Assembly: GCA_002918705.1 (NCBI GenBank)
Contig: PQKR01000002.1
Span: forward strand, 1-64,000
Length of the DNA stretch: 64,000 bases
Reading direction: 5' to 3'
DNA from: Escherichia sp. ESNIH1
Lineage (GTDB): Bacteria; Pseudomonadota; Gammaproteobacteria; Enterobacterales; Enterobacteriaceae
The position numbers and the translations under genes were made by a program. The notes beneath the pieces were generated by a model, which saw nothing but the letters and a program-made list of their open reading frames with translations, made no database searches and was not told the DNA's origin. Below are positions 1-9,637 of the stretch, in pieces; the first letter of the stretch is position 1; each line of letters opens with the position of its first letter.

Positions 1-1
1 T

Positions 2-121
2 TGCCTGGCGGCACTAGCGCGGTGGTCCCACCTGACCCCATGCCGAACTCAGAAGTGAAACGCCGTAGCGCCGATGGTAGTGTGGGGTCTCCCCATGCGA
101 GAGTAGGGAACTGCCAGGCAT
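2..121 (+). rRNA. rrf: 5S ribosomal RNA
   Basis: This 120-nt sequence matches the enterobacterial 5S rRNA almost base for base, from TGCCTGGCGG to CTGCCAGGCAT, and its two ends pair as the closing helix I. It is the last gene of an rRNA operon whose 16S and 23S genes lie to the left of the window. No tRNA gene follows it. By position it corresponds to the rrnG operon of E. coli. Confidence 0.97.
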
Positions 122-134
122 CAAACAAAGCAGA

Positions 135-160
135 AGGCCATCCGTAAGGATGGCCTTTTT
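135..160 (+). terminator. Rho-independent terminator of the rRNA operon
   Basis: A perfect 9-bp stem (AGGCCATCC / GGATGGCCT) with a GTAA loop is followed directly by a run of five T. It lies 14 nt after the 5S rRNA and ends the rRNA operon. Confidence 0.92.
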
Positions 161-177
161 GCGTTGCGGCAGACCGG

Positions 178-256
178 CGCCCGGTGGCGCTGCGCTTACC
201 GGGCCTACAGACGGCACCTGTCCCCCGTAGGCCGGGCAAACAGCGTGCCGCCCGGC
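178..256. repeat. REP pair (BIME-like palindromic repeat)
   Basis: Two inverted copies of a REP-type unit flank a short spacer. The left copy starts GCCCGGTGGCGC and ends CCGGGCCTAC; the right copy starts GTAGGCCGGGC and ends GCCGCCCGGC. The same family recurs at about 42.4, 55.6 and 62.8 kb. It sits between the rRNA terminator and the 3' end of the convergent gene. Confidence 0.85.
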
Positions 257-276
257 GTGGTAATGAGCCTGATGTC

Positions 277-2073
277 TTACGCTTTATGCCCCGGTAGAAC
301 CGTATTCATAATTTGACTTGCCGTATCGGCAATCACTTTACCTGCGGAACGATCGCCTTTGGCCATCGATGACATAAACGCTTTTGCCTGCTCAAGCGTA
401 ATGTGCGGCGGCAGAGGCGCGACTTCCGGGTCAGTTTTAACCTCCAGCACTACCGGGCGATCCGCGCTCAACGCCTCGGTCCATGCGTCATGCAGCTTAT
501 CCGGATCGTCAATGAAGATCCCTTTCAGTCCAATGGATTCTGCAAACTTAGCGTAAGGCACGTCTGGCACATCCTGAGTCGCCTCAAAGCGGGGATTTCC
601 CTCCATGACGCGCTGCTCCCAGGTCACCTGATTAAGATCGCCATTGTTAAATACGCAAACAATAAGGCGTGAATCGGACCAGCCTTGCCAGTACTTCTGA
701 ATGGTAATTAACTCAGCCAGGTTATTCATCTGCATGGCACCATCGCCTACCAGCGCAACGACCGGTTTTTCCGGGAAGGCGAACTTAGCGGCAATGGCAT
801 AGGGTACCGCTGCGCCCATGCAGGCGAGACCGCCTGACAGGGAAGATCGCTGGCCCTGCTTAATGCGGAAATCACGTGCATACCAGTTTGCACAGGAGCC
901 TGAATCAGACGTCACAATGGCGTTGTCCGGCAGTAGGGGGGACATCTCCCACACCACGCGCTGCGGGTTAACCGGATTGGCTTTCGCCATAGCCCGCTCC
1001 TCCATTTTCTCCCACCATGCCTGGACAGAGACCGCGATCTTCTCCTGCCATGCACGATCGTCCTTGTGCTTAAGCAGAGGCAGCAGTGCCTGAAGGGTGC
1101 TCACCGCGTCACCGTGCAGATTCACTTCTGTGGGATAACGTAACCCCAGCATAGAAGCATCGATATCGATCTGTACTGCACGTGCCTGACCCTCTTTGGG
1201 TAAAAACTCAGTCCACGGAAAACCGGTGCCGATCATCAGCAGCGTGTCACACTCCTGCATCAGATCCCAGGAGGGCTCAGTACCCAGCAAACCGATACAG
1301 CCTGTAACAAACGGCGCATCGTCAGGCAGGATATCTTTACCCAGTAGCGCCTTCGCTACCCCAGCGCCCAGCAGGTTAGCTGCCTGAACGACTTCCACTG
1401 CGGCATCCCGCGCGCCTGCGCCAATCAGGATCGCTACCTTTTTACCCTCGTTAAGAATGTCAGCGGCACGCTGGAGATCGTACTGGTAGGGAATGATCTG
1501 CGGGCGTTGATAACCGGGGCCTGAGTGGGTAAAGCCGTGGGCATGCTGCGGATCCTGCCACTCTTCATCCTGAATATCCTTCGGTAAGATCAGCACCGTG
1601 ACGCCGTTATTGGCCTTGGCGATACGTACGCCGCGATCCACCAGATGACGGACCTGGGAAGGTGTTGCCGCCTCCTGCACAAAGTTTGCTACGTCGCTAA
1701 ATACGCGATCGAGGTTAATCTCTTGCTGATAATTTGAACCGCGAGCCGTGGCCTCTGCCTGACCAGCAATGGCAATAACGGGCATATGGTCCATGCGGGC
1801 GTCATACAGGCCCGTCAGCAGGTGAGTCGCACCTGGCCCGCCGGTAGAGAGGCAAACGCCAGGCTCACCGGTAAACTTGGCATGCGCGCAGGCCATAAAG
1901 GCGGCCATCTCTTCATGGCGTACCTGGATAAATTCAATTCCGTTACCTGCTTTCTCAGCACGCTGTAGCGCACCAAGCACGCCGTTAATACCATCTCCCG
2001 GGTAGCCATAAATGCGGGTTACGCCCCACGCTTTTAATCGTTCTACAAAGAAGTCGCTGGTCATCTGGGCCAT
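277..2073 (-). CDS. Thiamine diphosphate-dependent enzyme, pyruvate oxidase/acetolactate synthase-like
   Basis: This 598-residue protein has the three-domain fold of the PoxB/IlvB family: an N-terminal pyrimidine-binding domain with the catalytic glutamate in VRHEEMAAF, a central domain, and a C-terminal diphosphate-binding domain with the GDG...NN thiamine-diphosphate motif (GDGAMQMNN, then FNNGDLN). Members decarboxylate 2-oxo acids such as pyruvate; the substrate and acceptor here are not known. A longer reading frame exists upstream, but the ATG at 2073 (MAQMTSDFF) has a GAGG ribosome site and fits the family start. It is not the usual chromosomal poxB as far as I can tell. In E. coli the gene next to this rRNA operon is kgtP, so this looks like an accessory gene. 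Confidence 0.85.
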   Translation of the reverse strand: MAQMTSDFFVERLKAWGVTRIYGYPGDGINGVLGALQRAEKAGNGIEFIQVRHEEMAAFMACAHAKFTGEPGVCLSTGGPGATHLLTGLYDARMDHMPVIAIAGQAEATARGSNYQQEINLDRVFSDVANFVQEAATPSQVRHLVDRGVRIAKANNGVTVLILPKDIQDEEWQDPQHAHGFTHSGPGYQRPQIIPYQYDLQRAADILNEGKKVAILIGAGARDAAVEVVQAANLLGAGVAKALLGKDILPDDAPFVTGCIGLLGTEPSWDLMQECDTLLMIGTGFPWTEFLPKEGQARAVQIDIDASMLGLRYPTEVNLHGDAVSTLQALLPLLKHKDDRAWQEKIAVSVQAWWEKMEERAMAKANPVNPQRVVWEMSPLLPDNAIVTSDSGSCANWYARDFRIKQGQRSSLSGGLACMGAAVPYAIAAKFAFPEKPVVALVGDGAMQMNNLAELITIQKYWQGWSDSRLIVCVFNNGDLNQVTWEQRVMEGNPRFEATQDVPDVPYAKFAESIGLKGIFIDDPDKLHDAWTEALSADRPVVLEVKTDPEVAPLPPHITLEQAKAFMSSMAKGDRSAGKVIADTASQIMNTVLPGHKA

Positions 2074-2192
2074 TATTTTTCCTCGTGTCAGGTGTTTGTT
2101 CGAGGATAGTTCACTTAAGGCAAATGGGCGAAAAAGGGGGAGTCTTCCGAAGCGTGCTATGGTTACAAGAGCAATCACAAAGGAGAGTGCCG

Positions 2193-2645
2193 GTGCGCAA
2201 AGAATTTGATTATCAGCAGGACTTTACTGAAACCGACTTTCGTCAGCATCCTGAACGTTACCAGGTTGGCAGGGGAGAGCAGGGCGTGTTGCTGGTCGAG
2301 CCCTATAAAGGTGAGATCTTGCCCTTCTGGCGCTACAAAGATCCGGCGTCAGCGCAGAAATCAGCGGAACAGATTTACGCCCTGTTTGAGGAGTATCGCA
2401 AGAATGATGACTTCGTGGGTATGGATATGGCGCGTAAGTTTATTCAGATGGGTTATACCCGTGCCCGACGTTACGCCAACTACAAGGGCGGCAAAAAGTA
2501 TGATGAGAATCGTGAGCTAAACCCGCGCGGTAACGATCCGGTTAAAGCGGCGGCGGCGGCGATATTCAAAACCTGGTGGGATCGCATCCGGGCCGATGAA
2601 GATTATCTGAAGCGAAAAAAAGCGCACCAGGCAAAGTGGGGCTAG
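2193..2645 (+). CDS. DUF4385 family protein of unknown function
   Basis: This 150-residue soluble protein belongs, by its sequence, to the DUF4385 family, marked by the conserved stretches [20 protein letters not shown] and [20 protein letters not shown]. No catalytic motif is recognised and no function is assigned. I chose the GTG start at 2193 because AGGAGAG lies 5 nt upstream; the frame is open further upstream without such a site. There is no signal peptide. The C-terminus is rich in lysine and arginine, so nucleic-acid binding is possible but not shown. The gene is divergent from the thiamine-diphosphate enzyme and its stop codon overlaps that of yfiM. Confidence 0.8.
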   Translation: MRKEFDYQQDFTETDFRQHPERYQVGRGEQGVLLVEPYKGEILPFWRYKDPASAQKSAEQIYALFEEYRKNDDFVGMDMARKFIQMGYTRARRYANYKGGKKYDENRELNPRGNDPVKAAAAAIFKTWWDRIRADEDYLKRKKAHQAKWG

Positions 2646-2962
2646 CGTGCCAGCTGCCAGACGGCATAGCCGGTGGTTGCTCCTGCTATATCCCAGGCAA
2701 AATCTTTCCAGCTCCAGCCGCTTCCTGCCGGGCGGCTATCCCACAGCTCTTTTGATGCCCCCAGGCTTAATGAAAACATGACGCCAAAAGCTGCGCTGCG
2801 ATCGGCGCTGATACCCTGGCGCTGGGCGTACTCATTGCCAGCGGCAGAGAGCATGGCGGAAGCGAGAAAGTGCTGAGCTTTGTCCTGACCATGCCATTGG
2901 TCATCAGCCATATGCGTGCAGCCGGTTAGAACCAACAGGGCAGATAAGATAAGAGTGCGCAT
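2642..2962 (-). CDS. yfiM: YfiM family lipoprotein
   Basis: This 106-residue protein starts with a lipoprotein signal ([15 protein letters not shown]), so it should be lipidated at the cysteine and held on the periplasmic side of a membrane. The rest matches YfiM of E. coli, a small lipoprotein of unknown role. The ATG at 2962 was chosen over the in-frame TTG 12 nt upstream because it starts directly at the signal peptide. The gene follows pssA in the same direction, with a terminator between them. Its TAG stop shares a palindromic CTAG with the stop codon of the convergent DUF4385 gene. Confidence 0.85.
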   Translation of the reverse strand: MRTLILSALLVLTGCTHMADDQWHGQDKAQHFLASAMLSAAGNEYAQRQGISADRSAAFGVMFSLSLGASKELWDSRPAGSGWSWKDFAWDIAGATTGYAVWQLAR

Positions 2963-2975
2963 CGCCAATCCCAAT

Positions 2976-3001
2976 AAAAAGGCCCCATCGATGACGGGGC
3001 C
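2976..3001 (-). terminator. Rho-independent terminator after pssA
   Basis: Read on the - strand, GGCCCC...GGGGCC forms a GC-rich stem with an extra ATCGAT core and is followed by five T. It lies just after the pssA stop codon and before yfiM. Confidence 0.8.
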
Positions 3002-3017
3002 TGACTGTCTGTTCAGG

Positions 3018-4373
3018 TTAAAGAATACGACTGATCAGCTTGTCGATACGTATCCGGCGCAGGCGGCGGATCAGCTTGCGCACCTTAACCGGGTAATCGG
3101 CAATGCTTTGTAGATCGCGATAGTGCTTCACCACGGTGGTATGGGTGCGGATCAGCTCCAGCTCTTTATCACGCTGCGAAGCCAGCTCCTGCTGCGGATC
3201 GTGAATAAGGATCGCGTTTTCCAGATCCAGCCGCCATGCGCGTGGATTAAGGTTGTTGCCGGTCAGCAGCAACCACTCGTCATCCACCCACATCCCTTTC
3301 AGGTGATAGCTGTTATCCGCATCTTTCCACAGGCGGACAATGAGCTGATCGGTATTCACATAGTACTGCAGGCGGCTCAGGAAGCGGCGCAGGTTGATCT
3401 CATAGAGATAAGGCAGCGCACCGATTATCTTAAACGGCTCGTTTTCTGGAATATAGAAGTCGTTTGCGGTCTTATCTCCGACGATAATCTCTACCTTCTT
3501 ACCTTCGCGCAGCAGCTGAATGATGTTGCGTACCAGCACCGCCGGCAGGTTAAAGTAGGGAGTACAGATCGTCAGCTTGTGCTCGGTGCACGGCATCAGA
3601 TGGAAGATCGTCTTGTTGAGCAAGCTGGTTTTGCCAAGGCCCACCAGCGGCGTTACCGCCAGCTGCTCGTTATCCGCATCGCCCTGGAAATGGTAGCTGG
3701 CGTCACGCAGCTCCTGACGGAACTGACGAATATCGTTCTTGATTTCCGGGCTTTTGGGGCGCTGGTCGCTATCAAGACGATTAACGCCGCACCCCTGTAT
3801 CAGGTTGCTGTTGACCCACTCCAGCATAATGTCTGCCATCCGCGCATTGCGGATCAGCTGGTAACGGTCGTAGCGATACTTTTCATGCTGATGCAGGTAG
3901 ACATCGTTCAGGCTGGCACCGCTGTAAAATACGGCATCGTCAATGATGAAGCCTTTATAGTGCAGCACGCCCAGCGCTTCGCGGGTATTCACCGGCACGC
4001 CATAAACGGCGATATCAACCCCGGGATTCTCCTGCGCCAGACGGCAGTACCAGTCGGCATTCGTATTGGCCGCTGCGGCGCCGATACGGCCACGCTGGGC
4101 ACGATGCCAGTCGACCAGGACGCGGACATCCAGCTCCGGACGCTGGCGTTTCGCTTCATAGAGCGCCGCCATAATGCCTTTACCGCCGTCGTCCTGCTCG
4201 AGGTACAGGGCGATAATACAGATGCGTTGCGTTGCACTGGCAATCTGTTTAAGCAGCGTCTCCCGAAAGTCGGCGGGAGAGTAGTAAAACGTGACATCAT
4301 CAACTGACTGAGAGAGCTTAGGTAGTTGAGCAAGGTGTTGTTGATGTTTATTACGCTTAAATTTTGACAACAT
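3018..4373 (-). CDS. pssA: CDP-diacylglycerol--serine O-phosphatidyltransferase
   Basis: PssA makes phosphatidylserine from CDP-diacylglycerol and L-serine, the committed step to phosphatidylethanolamine. It works at the cytoplasmic membrane surface and on ribosomes. The 451-residue protein is of the phospholipase D superfamily and has both HKD motifs: HYKGFIIDD at about residue 138 and HLKGMWVDD at about 357. The very basic C-terminus ([16 protein letters not shown]) fits peripheral membrane binding. The ATG at 4373 gives [10 protein letters not shown], as in E. coli. A good promoter lies about 85-110 nt upstream. Confidence 0.98.
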   Translation of the reverse strand: MLSKFKRNKHQQHLAQLPKLSQSVDDVTFYYSPADFRETLLKQIASATQRICIIALYLEQDDGGKGIMAALYEAKRQRPELDVRVLVDWHRAQRGRIGAAAANTNADWYCRLAQENPGVDIAVYGVPVNTREALGVLHYKGFIIDDAVFYSGASLNDVYLHQHEKYRYDRYQLIRNARMADIMLEWVNSNLIQGCGVNRLDSDQRPKSPEIKNDIRQFRQELRDASYHFQGDADNEQLAVTPLVGLGKTSLLNKTIFHLMPCTEHKLTICTPYFNLPAVLVRNIIQLLREGKKVEIIVGDKTANDFYIPENEPFKIIGALPYLYEINLRRFLSRLQYYVNTDQLIVRLWKDADNSYHLKGMWVDDEWLLLTGNNLNPRAWRLDLENAILIHDPQQELASQRDKELELIRTHTTVVKHYRDLQSIADYPVKVRKLIRRLRRIRIDKLISRIL

Positions 4374-4457
4374 CACAGTGCGTATCTTCTCTGTTTATTG
4401 AAGGGTCCTCTGTATCATGCATCTACAGAAGCATGCAGACCACATAAGCGGACAATG

Positions 4458-4486
4458 ATAACACCAGAGCCAGCGAAAGTGGTCAA
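4458..4486 (-). promoter_or_regulatory. Predicted sigma-70 promoter for pssA
   Basis: On the - strand, a -35 element TTGACC (4481-4486) and a -10 element TGTTAT (4458-4463) are 17 bp apart in the patZ-pssA spacer. This would give pssA its own start despite the upstream gene in the same direction. Confidence 0.5.
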
Positions 4487-4503
4487 CATTTCCAGTACCT
4501 TAC

Positions 4504-7164
4504 TCAGGTGCCGCCAGGTCCAGCCAGAGGAAGCGTCAGGCTAACAATCCCCTCCTCCAGTTGGATATCGACGGTAAAGCCGAGTTTACGTGCCAGCGTT
4601 ACCATACCGCGATTATTAGGCATAGTAATACCATTCAGACGCATGAGCCCGTGATCGCGGGTATAGCCAATAAGTTTCTCCAGCAGGCGTCGTCCCAAAC
4701 CTAAACCCTTGAGATCGGAACGGACCAGCACGGCAAACTCCGCATCAATGTTATCGGGATCGGAGATCGCCCGCGTTACGCCAAGGATCTCTTCGCCATC
4801 ATCAGTGCGCCGCACGGCAACTATCGCCATCTCCCGATCGTAGTCGATCTGGGTCATATTGGCTAAGTCTTCATGGGTAAATTCGTTGATCTCACTGAAG
4901 TAACGATAATAGAGATCCTCTTTTGTAACCTTGGCGATAAAGCGCTGCAGAGCAGGCTCATCTTCAGGCAGGATAGGACGGAACAGACAGGCGCCGCCGT
5001 TTTTCAGCGTCACGTTCTCCTCGAGATGCTGAGGGTAGGGGCGGATCGCCAACCGGCTTTCGCTGCTGCCGCTAAACGGCGCCAGCGTTAGCGTGACGTC
5101 GAGAGCGGTAAACTCTCCGGCGGAGGCCAAAAGCGGATGAATATCCAGCCGCTGGATCTCCGGGCAGTCAACGATCAGGTTTGATACCCGCACCAGAAAC
5201 TGACTCAGGCCAATCACATCCAGCGGCTGCAGACCGCTGCGTCCGCGGATCTTTTTATTCTTGATGGCCTGGATAACCAAATAGCGGGCAAGGTTCATGT
5301 TCAGGGGCGGCAGCGCCACCGCGGCCTGATCCTGCGCTCGCCACTCCACGCCGCCTTCGCCCAGCATAATCAGCGGCCCAAAGACCGGATCCTGCTCTAC
5401 CACGACCCGCAGCTCCTGGGCACCGGCGCGGTTAGCCATGCTCTGCACCTGCAAACCGTGTACCCGCGCCTGGGGCCAGCGCATCTTAACGCGATCGATA
5501 ATCGCCTCTGCCGCCTGCTGCACCTCCGCAGCGGTACGCAGATAGAGCATCACCCCCTGAACTTCCGACTTGTGGGGGATATCCGGCGAGCGCAGCTTCA
5601 GGGCCACCGGGTAGCCAATCTGACCGGCAATATGTACCGCCTCTGCGCTGTCGCTGGCAATCCAGGTAGGGAGCGTTTGCAGCCCATAGGCGCGAAGCAC
5701 CGGCTGAACCTCATGCGTATCGAGCGCGGTGGCTCCCTCATCGATAGCCTGCTGCAACAGCTTATGCGCTTCGGCCGTATCGGCGGTCAGGTTACTGGGC
5801 AGGGCAGGCGTTTCCCGCAGCTGCTTCTGGTTACGGCGATACTCCACCATATGCATAAAGGCGGTAATCGTCCCCTCCGGCGTCCGGTAAGTCGGCAGTC
5901 CCGCTTCGCTAAACAGGCGGCGAGCCTCCTGAGAGGAGAACTCCCCGCACCAGTTGGTCAGTACGGTGACATATTTACCGCGCGGATGCTTCTTCAGGGC
6001 GTCAATCAGGGCCAGCGCGCTCTCGCTGCCGGGTGCCACGGCGCTGGGGGAGTGGATCACCAGCAGGGCGTCATAGTCCGCACTGTCGAGCAGGATAGTA
6101 AGCGCGGTGATATAGCGCTCGCTGCTGGCATCGTCGCGCAGATCCAGCGGGTTATCCGCCACAACCGAGCCCGGCAGCGCCTCACGCAGACGGGAGAGCG
6201 TCTCTTCACCGAGCGTCGCCAGCTTGCCGTTGCGTAGCCACAGCTCGTCCAGCGCCAGCGCCGCCGGTGCCGCGCCGTTGCTGATAATCATCAGGCGCTC
6301 TCCGCGCAGCGGGCGCATATGGCTCAGGGTCTCAACGGCGGAGAAAAGCTCATGGGTATCCTGCACCCGCAGCAGGCCTGCGCGCTGGATGGCCGCATCC
6401 CAGGCGGGATCCATCCCGGCGTTAACGTGCAGCAGGCGCTGCGCCGCCGGGCTACGGCCGCTTTTGATCACCAGAATGGGTTTATTACGCGAAGCGCTAC
6501 GGGCGGCGGAGACAAAGCGCCGGGCGTCGCTCAGGTGCTCCAGATAGAGCAGGATCGCGCTGGTTTTGCTGTCACGGGCCAGGAAGTCGAGAAGCTCATC
6601 AACGTCGATATCCAGACTGTCACCGAGGGCGATAAAATAGGAGAACCCCATCTCGCGCTGCTGGGCCCAGTCGAGAATGGTATTGGACACCGCCGCCGAC
6701 TGAGAGATAAAGGCCAGCTTGCCGCGGGCGATGGGTACCGGAGAGAAGCTGGCGTTGAGCCCCTGCCAGGGCGCCAGCAGACCGAGACTATTTGGCCCCA
6801 GCAGGCGCATCTGAAAACGGCTGGCGCAGGCCAGCAGATCGGCATGCTGTTCTGGTGGCGCAGAGAGGATGATGCAGGTCTTGCACCCCTTCTGGCCTAG
6901 CGCCTCCAGCAGGCTCAGGTTACGTTTCGCATGGGTACAGAGCACGGCGAGATCCGGCGTAAAGGGCAGGCTGGCGATGTCCGGCCAGGCCAGCACCCCC
7001 TGCACCGCCTTCCAGGCCGGGGTTACCGGCAGCACCGGACCGGCGAAGCCGCCGGCCAGCAGGTTACGCATCATCAGGAAACCGGCGCGATCCGGCTTCA
7101 TTGAGGCACCAATCACCGCAATCGACTTAGGGCGCAGCAGCGCTTCCAGTCCTCGTTGGCTCAT
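4504..7164 (-). CDS. patZ: Protein lysine acetyltransferase PatZ (Pka/YfiQ)
   Basis: PatZ transfers acetyl groups from acetyl-CoA to lysines of target proteins, including acetyl-CoA synthetase. The 886-residue protein has the layout of the large bacterial Pat enzymes: an N-terminal CoA-binding, ADP-forming acyl-CoA synthetase-like half (SIAVIGASMKPDRAG at the start), an ATP-grasp-like region at about 490-700, and a C-terminal GNAT domain from about 725 with the acetyl-CoA loop GLGLGRRLL. The start at 7164 matches the family. It follows tapT by 32 nt in the same direction, so the two are probably co-transcribed. Length is as in E. coli. Confidence 0.95.
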   Translation of the reverse strand: MSQRGLEALLRPKSIAVIGASMKPDRAGFLMMRNLLAGGFAGPVLPVTPAWKAVQGVLAWPDIASLPFTPDLAVLCTHAKRNLSLLEALGQKGCKTCIILSAPPEQHADLLACASRFQMRLLGPNSLGLLAPWQGLNASFSPVPIARGKLAFISQSAAVSNTILDWAQQREMGFSYFIALGDSLDIDVDELLDFLARDSKTSAILLYLEHLSDARRFVSAARSASRNKPILVIKSGRSPAAQRLLHVNAGMDPAWDAAIQRAGLLRVQDTHELFSAVETLSHMRPLRGERLMIISNGAAPAALALDELWLRNGKLATLGEETLSRLREALPGSVVADNPLDLRDDASSERYITALTILLDSADYDALLVIHSPSAVAPGSESALALIDALKKHPRGKYVTVLTNWCGEFSSQEARRLFSEAGLPTYRTPEGTITAFMHMVEYRRNQKQLRETPALPSNLTADTAEAHKLLQQAIDEGATALDTHEVQPVLRAYGLQTLPTWIASDSAEAVHIAGQIGYPVALKLRSPDIPHKSEVQGVMLYLRTAAEVQQAAEAIIDRVKMRWPQARVHGLQVQSMANRAGAQELRVVVEQDPVFGPLIMLGEGGVEWRAQDQAAVALPPLNMNLARYLVIQAIKNKKIRGRSGLQPLDVIGLSQFLVRVSNLIVDCPEIQRLDIHPLLASAGEFTALDVTLTLAPFSGSSESRLAIRPYPQHLEENVTLKNGGACLFRPILPEDEPALQRFIAKVTKEDLYYRYFSEINEFTHEDLANMTQIDYDREMAIVAVRRTDDGEEILGVTRAISDPDNIDAEFAVLVRSDLKGLGLGRRLLEKLIGYTRDHGLMRLNGITMPNNRGMVTLARKLGFTVDIQLEEGIVSLTLPLAGPGGT

Positions 7165-7196
7165 ACCGGTCTCCAGAAAAGAGTGACCTGATGATT

Positions 7197-7901
7197 TTAA
7201 ACGCTTTCTTCGATATCCGCTGTGACGCTGCCCTTATGCTGCGTTTTTCCTGCCAGATAGCGGGTGCGGAAGCAGGAGAAGTGATCCTCCAGCGCCTGGG
7301 CGGCAGGCTGATCCGCGGCAAGATCGAGCAGGGCGATCGCCACCTCTGCCGTGCAGTATTGACCCTCAACCTGGGCTTCGCGTAGGCGGTAGGCGGAGAC
7401 GCGGGAGAGATCGACTGAGATCACCGGCAGTGCGTCAAGATACGGGCTTTTGCGAAACATCTTCCGCGCCTCGGTCCAGGTTCCATCGAGCATAATAAAC
7501 AGCGGCGGTTTACCGTTGGGCGGCGTGGTGATGACCTGACGCTCGCTGCCCGCATAGGCGGCGGGGAAGACCACCATCGGCTGGTAATTGGGATCGGCGA
7601 CCAGATCCAACAGCGCCTGCGGCGGCTCGGTGCGCGACCACTGGAACGCGGCGGTATCCGGCAGGATATCGGCAATCAGCCGCCCTGTATTGCTGGGCTT
7701 CATCGGCTCGGTATCAAACATCACCAGACAGAAGCGGCTGCGGGCGGCGCTGGGCTGCAGCGTGGCGCAAAGGCACTGCTTTAGCGGCAACAGGCAGCGC
7801 TGACAGCGACGGATACGGTTACCCCGGGCGAGAAAAGGGCGTGTGGCGCGGGCAAGACGTTGCGCCCGAAGTTGCAGTACGGCGTTATTGGTCACGGTCA
7901 T
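7197..7901 (-). CDS. tapT: tRNA 3-(3-amino-3-carboxypropyl)uridine-47 synthase (DTW domain)
   Basis: TapT (YfiP) adds the aminocarboxypropyl group of S-adenosylmethionine to U47 of several tRNAs. The 234-residue protein has the features of the DTW family: a cysteine cluster near the N-terminus (RRCQRCLLPLKQCLC) and the signature DGTW inside LFIMLDGTWTEARKMF. The acp3U activity is established for the E. coli protein; here it is inferred from strong similarity. It is likely the first gene of a tapT-patZ unit, downstream of trxC but separated from it by a terminator. Confidence 0.92.
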   Translation of the reverse strand: MTVTNNAVLQLRAQRLARATRPFLARGNRIRRCQRCLLPLKQCLCATLQPSAARSRFCLVMFDTEPMKPSNTGRLIADILPDTAAFQWSRTEPPQALLDLVADPNYQPMVVFPAAYAGSERQVITTPPNGKPPLFIMLDGTWTEARKMFRKSPYLDALPVISVDLSRVSAYRLREAQVEGQYCTAEVAIALLDLAADQPAAQALEDHFSCFRTRYLAGKTQHKGSVTADIEESV

Positions 7902-7938
7902 AGAGGTGGCGCAGAAAAAACGCCATTGTGGCAGAGGG

Positions 7939-7963
7939 AAAAACGGGGCACAAGCGTGCCCCG
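7939..7963 (-). terminator. Rho-independent terminator after trxC
   Basis: On the - strand an 8-bp perfect stem (CGGGGCAC / GTGCCCCG) with a 4-nt loop is followed by TTTTT. It lies 5 nt beyond the trxC stop and separates trxC from tapT. Confidence 0.85.
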
Positions 7964-7968
7964 GAAGA

Positions 7969-8388
7969 TTAGAGTGATTCGTTCAGCCAGCTATCGAACG
8001 GCGCTTTCGGCACCGCGCCGCTCAGCATGTCGACAACCTCACCGTTTTTGAACAGCATGATGGTTGGAATGCTGCGGATACGGAAGCGGGCGCTCAACTC
8101 GCGCTCGGCTTCGGTATTCACTTTCACAAAGCGCACTTTGCCGCTGCGCTCTTCGGCGACGTCTTCAAAAATGGGGGCAAAACTGCGGCAGGGGCCACAC
8201 CACGGCGCCCAAAAATCGACCACGACCGGCAGATCGTCTTTCAGCAGTTTGTCCAATGTCTCGCCGGTGGCGTTAATCACGTCACCATCGAAAAGATCGT
8301 GGCCACAGCGTCCACATTTCGCGCCGTCGGTAGCATGGTCATCGGGAATGCGGTTCAGTGCCTGACAGCTTGCACATACGGTATTCAT
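7969..8388 (-). CDS. trxC: Thioredoxin 2
   Basis: TrxC is a cytoplasmic disulfide reductase, kept reduced by thioredoxin reductase. The 139-residue protein has the extra N-terminal zinc-binding part typical of thioredoxin 2, with two CxxC pairs (C5/C8 and C25/C28), followed by a thioredoxin domain with the active site WCGPC (C64/C67) and the cis-proline loop RSIPTIM. The ATG at 8388 has a clear AGAGG ribosome site; a longer frame upstream lacks one. In E. coli trxC is induced by OxyR; no clear OxyR site could be picked out here. It is divergent from yfiF. Confidence 0.97.
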   Translation of the reverse strand: MNTVCASCQALNRIPDDHATDGAKCGRCGHDLFDGDVINATGETLDKLLKDDLPVVVDFWAPWCGPCRSFAPIFEDVAEERSGKVRFVKVNTEAERELSARFRIRSIPTIMLFKNGEVVDMLSGAVPKAPFDSWLNESL

Positions 8389-8441
8389 AACTAACCTCTG
8401 GGTAGTGCGGTGGGACATAGTATGTTTCCAATATGTTACAT

Positions 8442-8470
8442 ATTATCTTTGAGCGGGTGCGAAACAACAA
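8442..8470 (-). promoter_or_regulatory. Possible trxC promoter
   Basis: On the - strand, -10 GATAAT (8442-8447) is 17 bp from a weak -35 TTGTTG (8465-8470). A weak -35 would suit an activator-dependent gene such as trxC, but the activator site was not identified. Confidence 0.35.
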
Positions 8471-8580
8471 CGCGTTTTACTCAATGAGTACAATAGTCGC
8501 AGGCTTTTAGATGAAGTAATGGCTATGCGCCTGCACATCGGGTAATCTGCGCGCTTCGCGCAGCGCTGGTGGAGAAAAGC

Positions 8581-9630
8581 ATGAACGACGAACTTAAAAA
8601 CAAAAGCGGCAAGGTCAAAGTGATGTATGTCCGCAGTGATGATGATTCCGATAAACGTACCCATAACCCGCGTACCGGGAAGGGGGGCGGACGTCCGGGA
8701 TCGTCTCGTGCAGACGGTGGCCGTCGCCCCGCCCGCGATGAGAGAAAACCTTTTGGTCGCGATCGTGACCGTGACAACGACCGTGACGGCGGCTCGCCGT
8801 GGCGCACCGTCTCCCGTCCGCCCGTTGCCGATTCGGTACGGGACGAGGAGGAGTCAGCCAGCGGCAAGCCGGTTATCGATCCCGAAGTGATCCGCCGCCA
8901 GCGCGCTGAAGAGACGCGCGTTTACGGTGAGAACGCCTGCCAGGCGCTGTTCCAGAGCCGCCCGGATTGCATTGTTCGCGCCTGGTTTGTCCAGAGCGTG
9001 ACGCCGCGCTTTAAAGAGGCGCTGCGCTGGATGGCCGCTAACCGCAAGGCTTACCACGTGGTTGACGAAGCCGAGCTGGCAAAAGCATCCGGTACCGAAC
9101 ACCACGGTGGCGTCTGCTTTATCATTAAAAAGCGTAGCGGTATCTCCGTACAGCAGTGGGTGAGCCAGGCCGGCGAGCAGGATTGTGTCCTGGCACTGGA
9201 GGATGTAGGTAATCCGCATAACCTCGGCGCGATGATGCGCAGCTGCGCGCACTTCGGCGTGAAGGGCGTGGTGCTGCAGGACGCAGGGATTATCGAGTCT
9301 GGCGCAGCGGTGCGTACCGCTGAGGGCGGGGCTGAACATGTGCAGGCGATCACCGGGGAGAGCGTGCTTGATGCGCTTGATGCCTTCCGCAAGGCGGGCT
9401 ACACCATTGTGACAACCTCCAGCCATGAAGGTACGCCGCTCTACAAAGCCGAGCTACCGAAGAAGATGGTGTTGGTGTTAGGCCAGGAGCGTGACGGCCT
9501 CTCCGATGCGGCGCTGGCGAGCGCCGAGCTGAGTCTCGCTATTCCGGGTACGGGCAACGTTGAAAGTCTTAACGTCTCCGTGGCGACCGGCGTTCTGCTC
9601 GCCGAGTGGTGGCGTCAGAACAAAGCGTAA
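8581..9630 (+). CDS. yfiF: YfiF, SpoU-family RNA 2'-O-methyltransferase homologue
   Basis: This 349-residue protein has a basic, low-complexity N-terminal tail of about 100 residues ([17 protein letters not shown], then a repeated R-D-R-D-R-D stretch), a SpoU substrate-binding region, and a C-terminal SpoU/TrmH methyltransferase domain with a trefoil knot. The family motifs are present: [31 protein letters not shown] and [15 protein letters not shown]. The target RNA is not known. The start at 8581 has GGAGAAA upstream. The C-terminal part differs more from E. coli YfiF than the rest does. The gene runs toward ung. Confidence 0.9.
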   Translation: MNDELKNKSGKVKVMYVRSDDDSDKRTHNPRTGKGGGRPGSSRADGGRRPARDERKPFGRDRDRDNDRDGGSPWRTVSRPPVADSVRDEEESASGKPVIDPEVIRRQRAEETRVYGENACQALFQSRPDCIVRAWFVQSVTPRFKEALRWMAANRKAYHVVDEAELAKASGTEHHGGVCFIIKKRSGISVQQWVSQAGEQDCVLALEDVGNPHNLGAMMRSCAHFGVKGVVLQDAGIIESGAAVRTAEGGAEHVQAITGESVLDALDAFRKAGYTIVTTSSHEGTPLYKAELPKKMVLVLGQERDGLSDAALASAELSLAIPGTGNVESLNVSVATGVLLAEWWRQNKA

Positions 9631-9637
9631 TGTTTTG

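Noticed and set aside
3123-4307. 394-codon open frame on the + strand inside pssA
   Set aside because: It is antisense to pssA, whose HKD motifs are intact; no independent evidence supports it.
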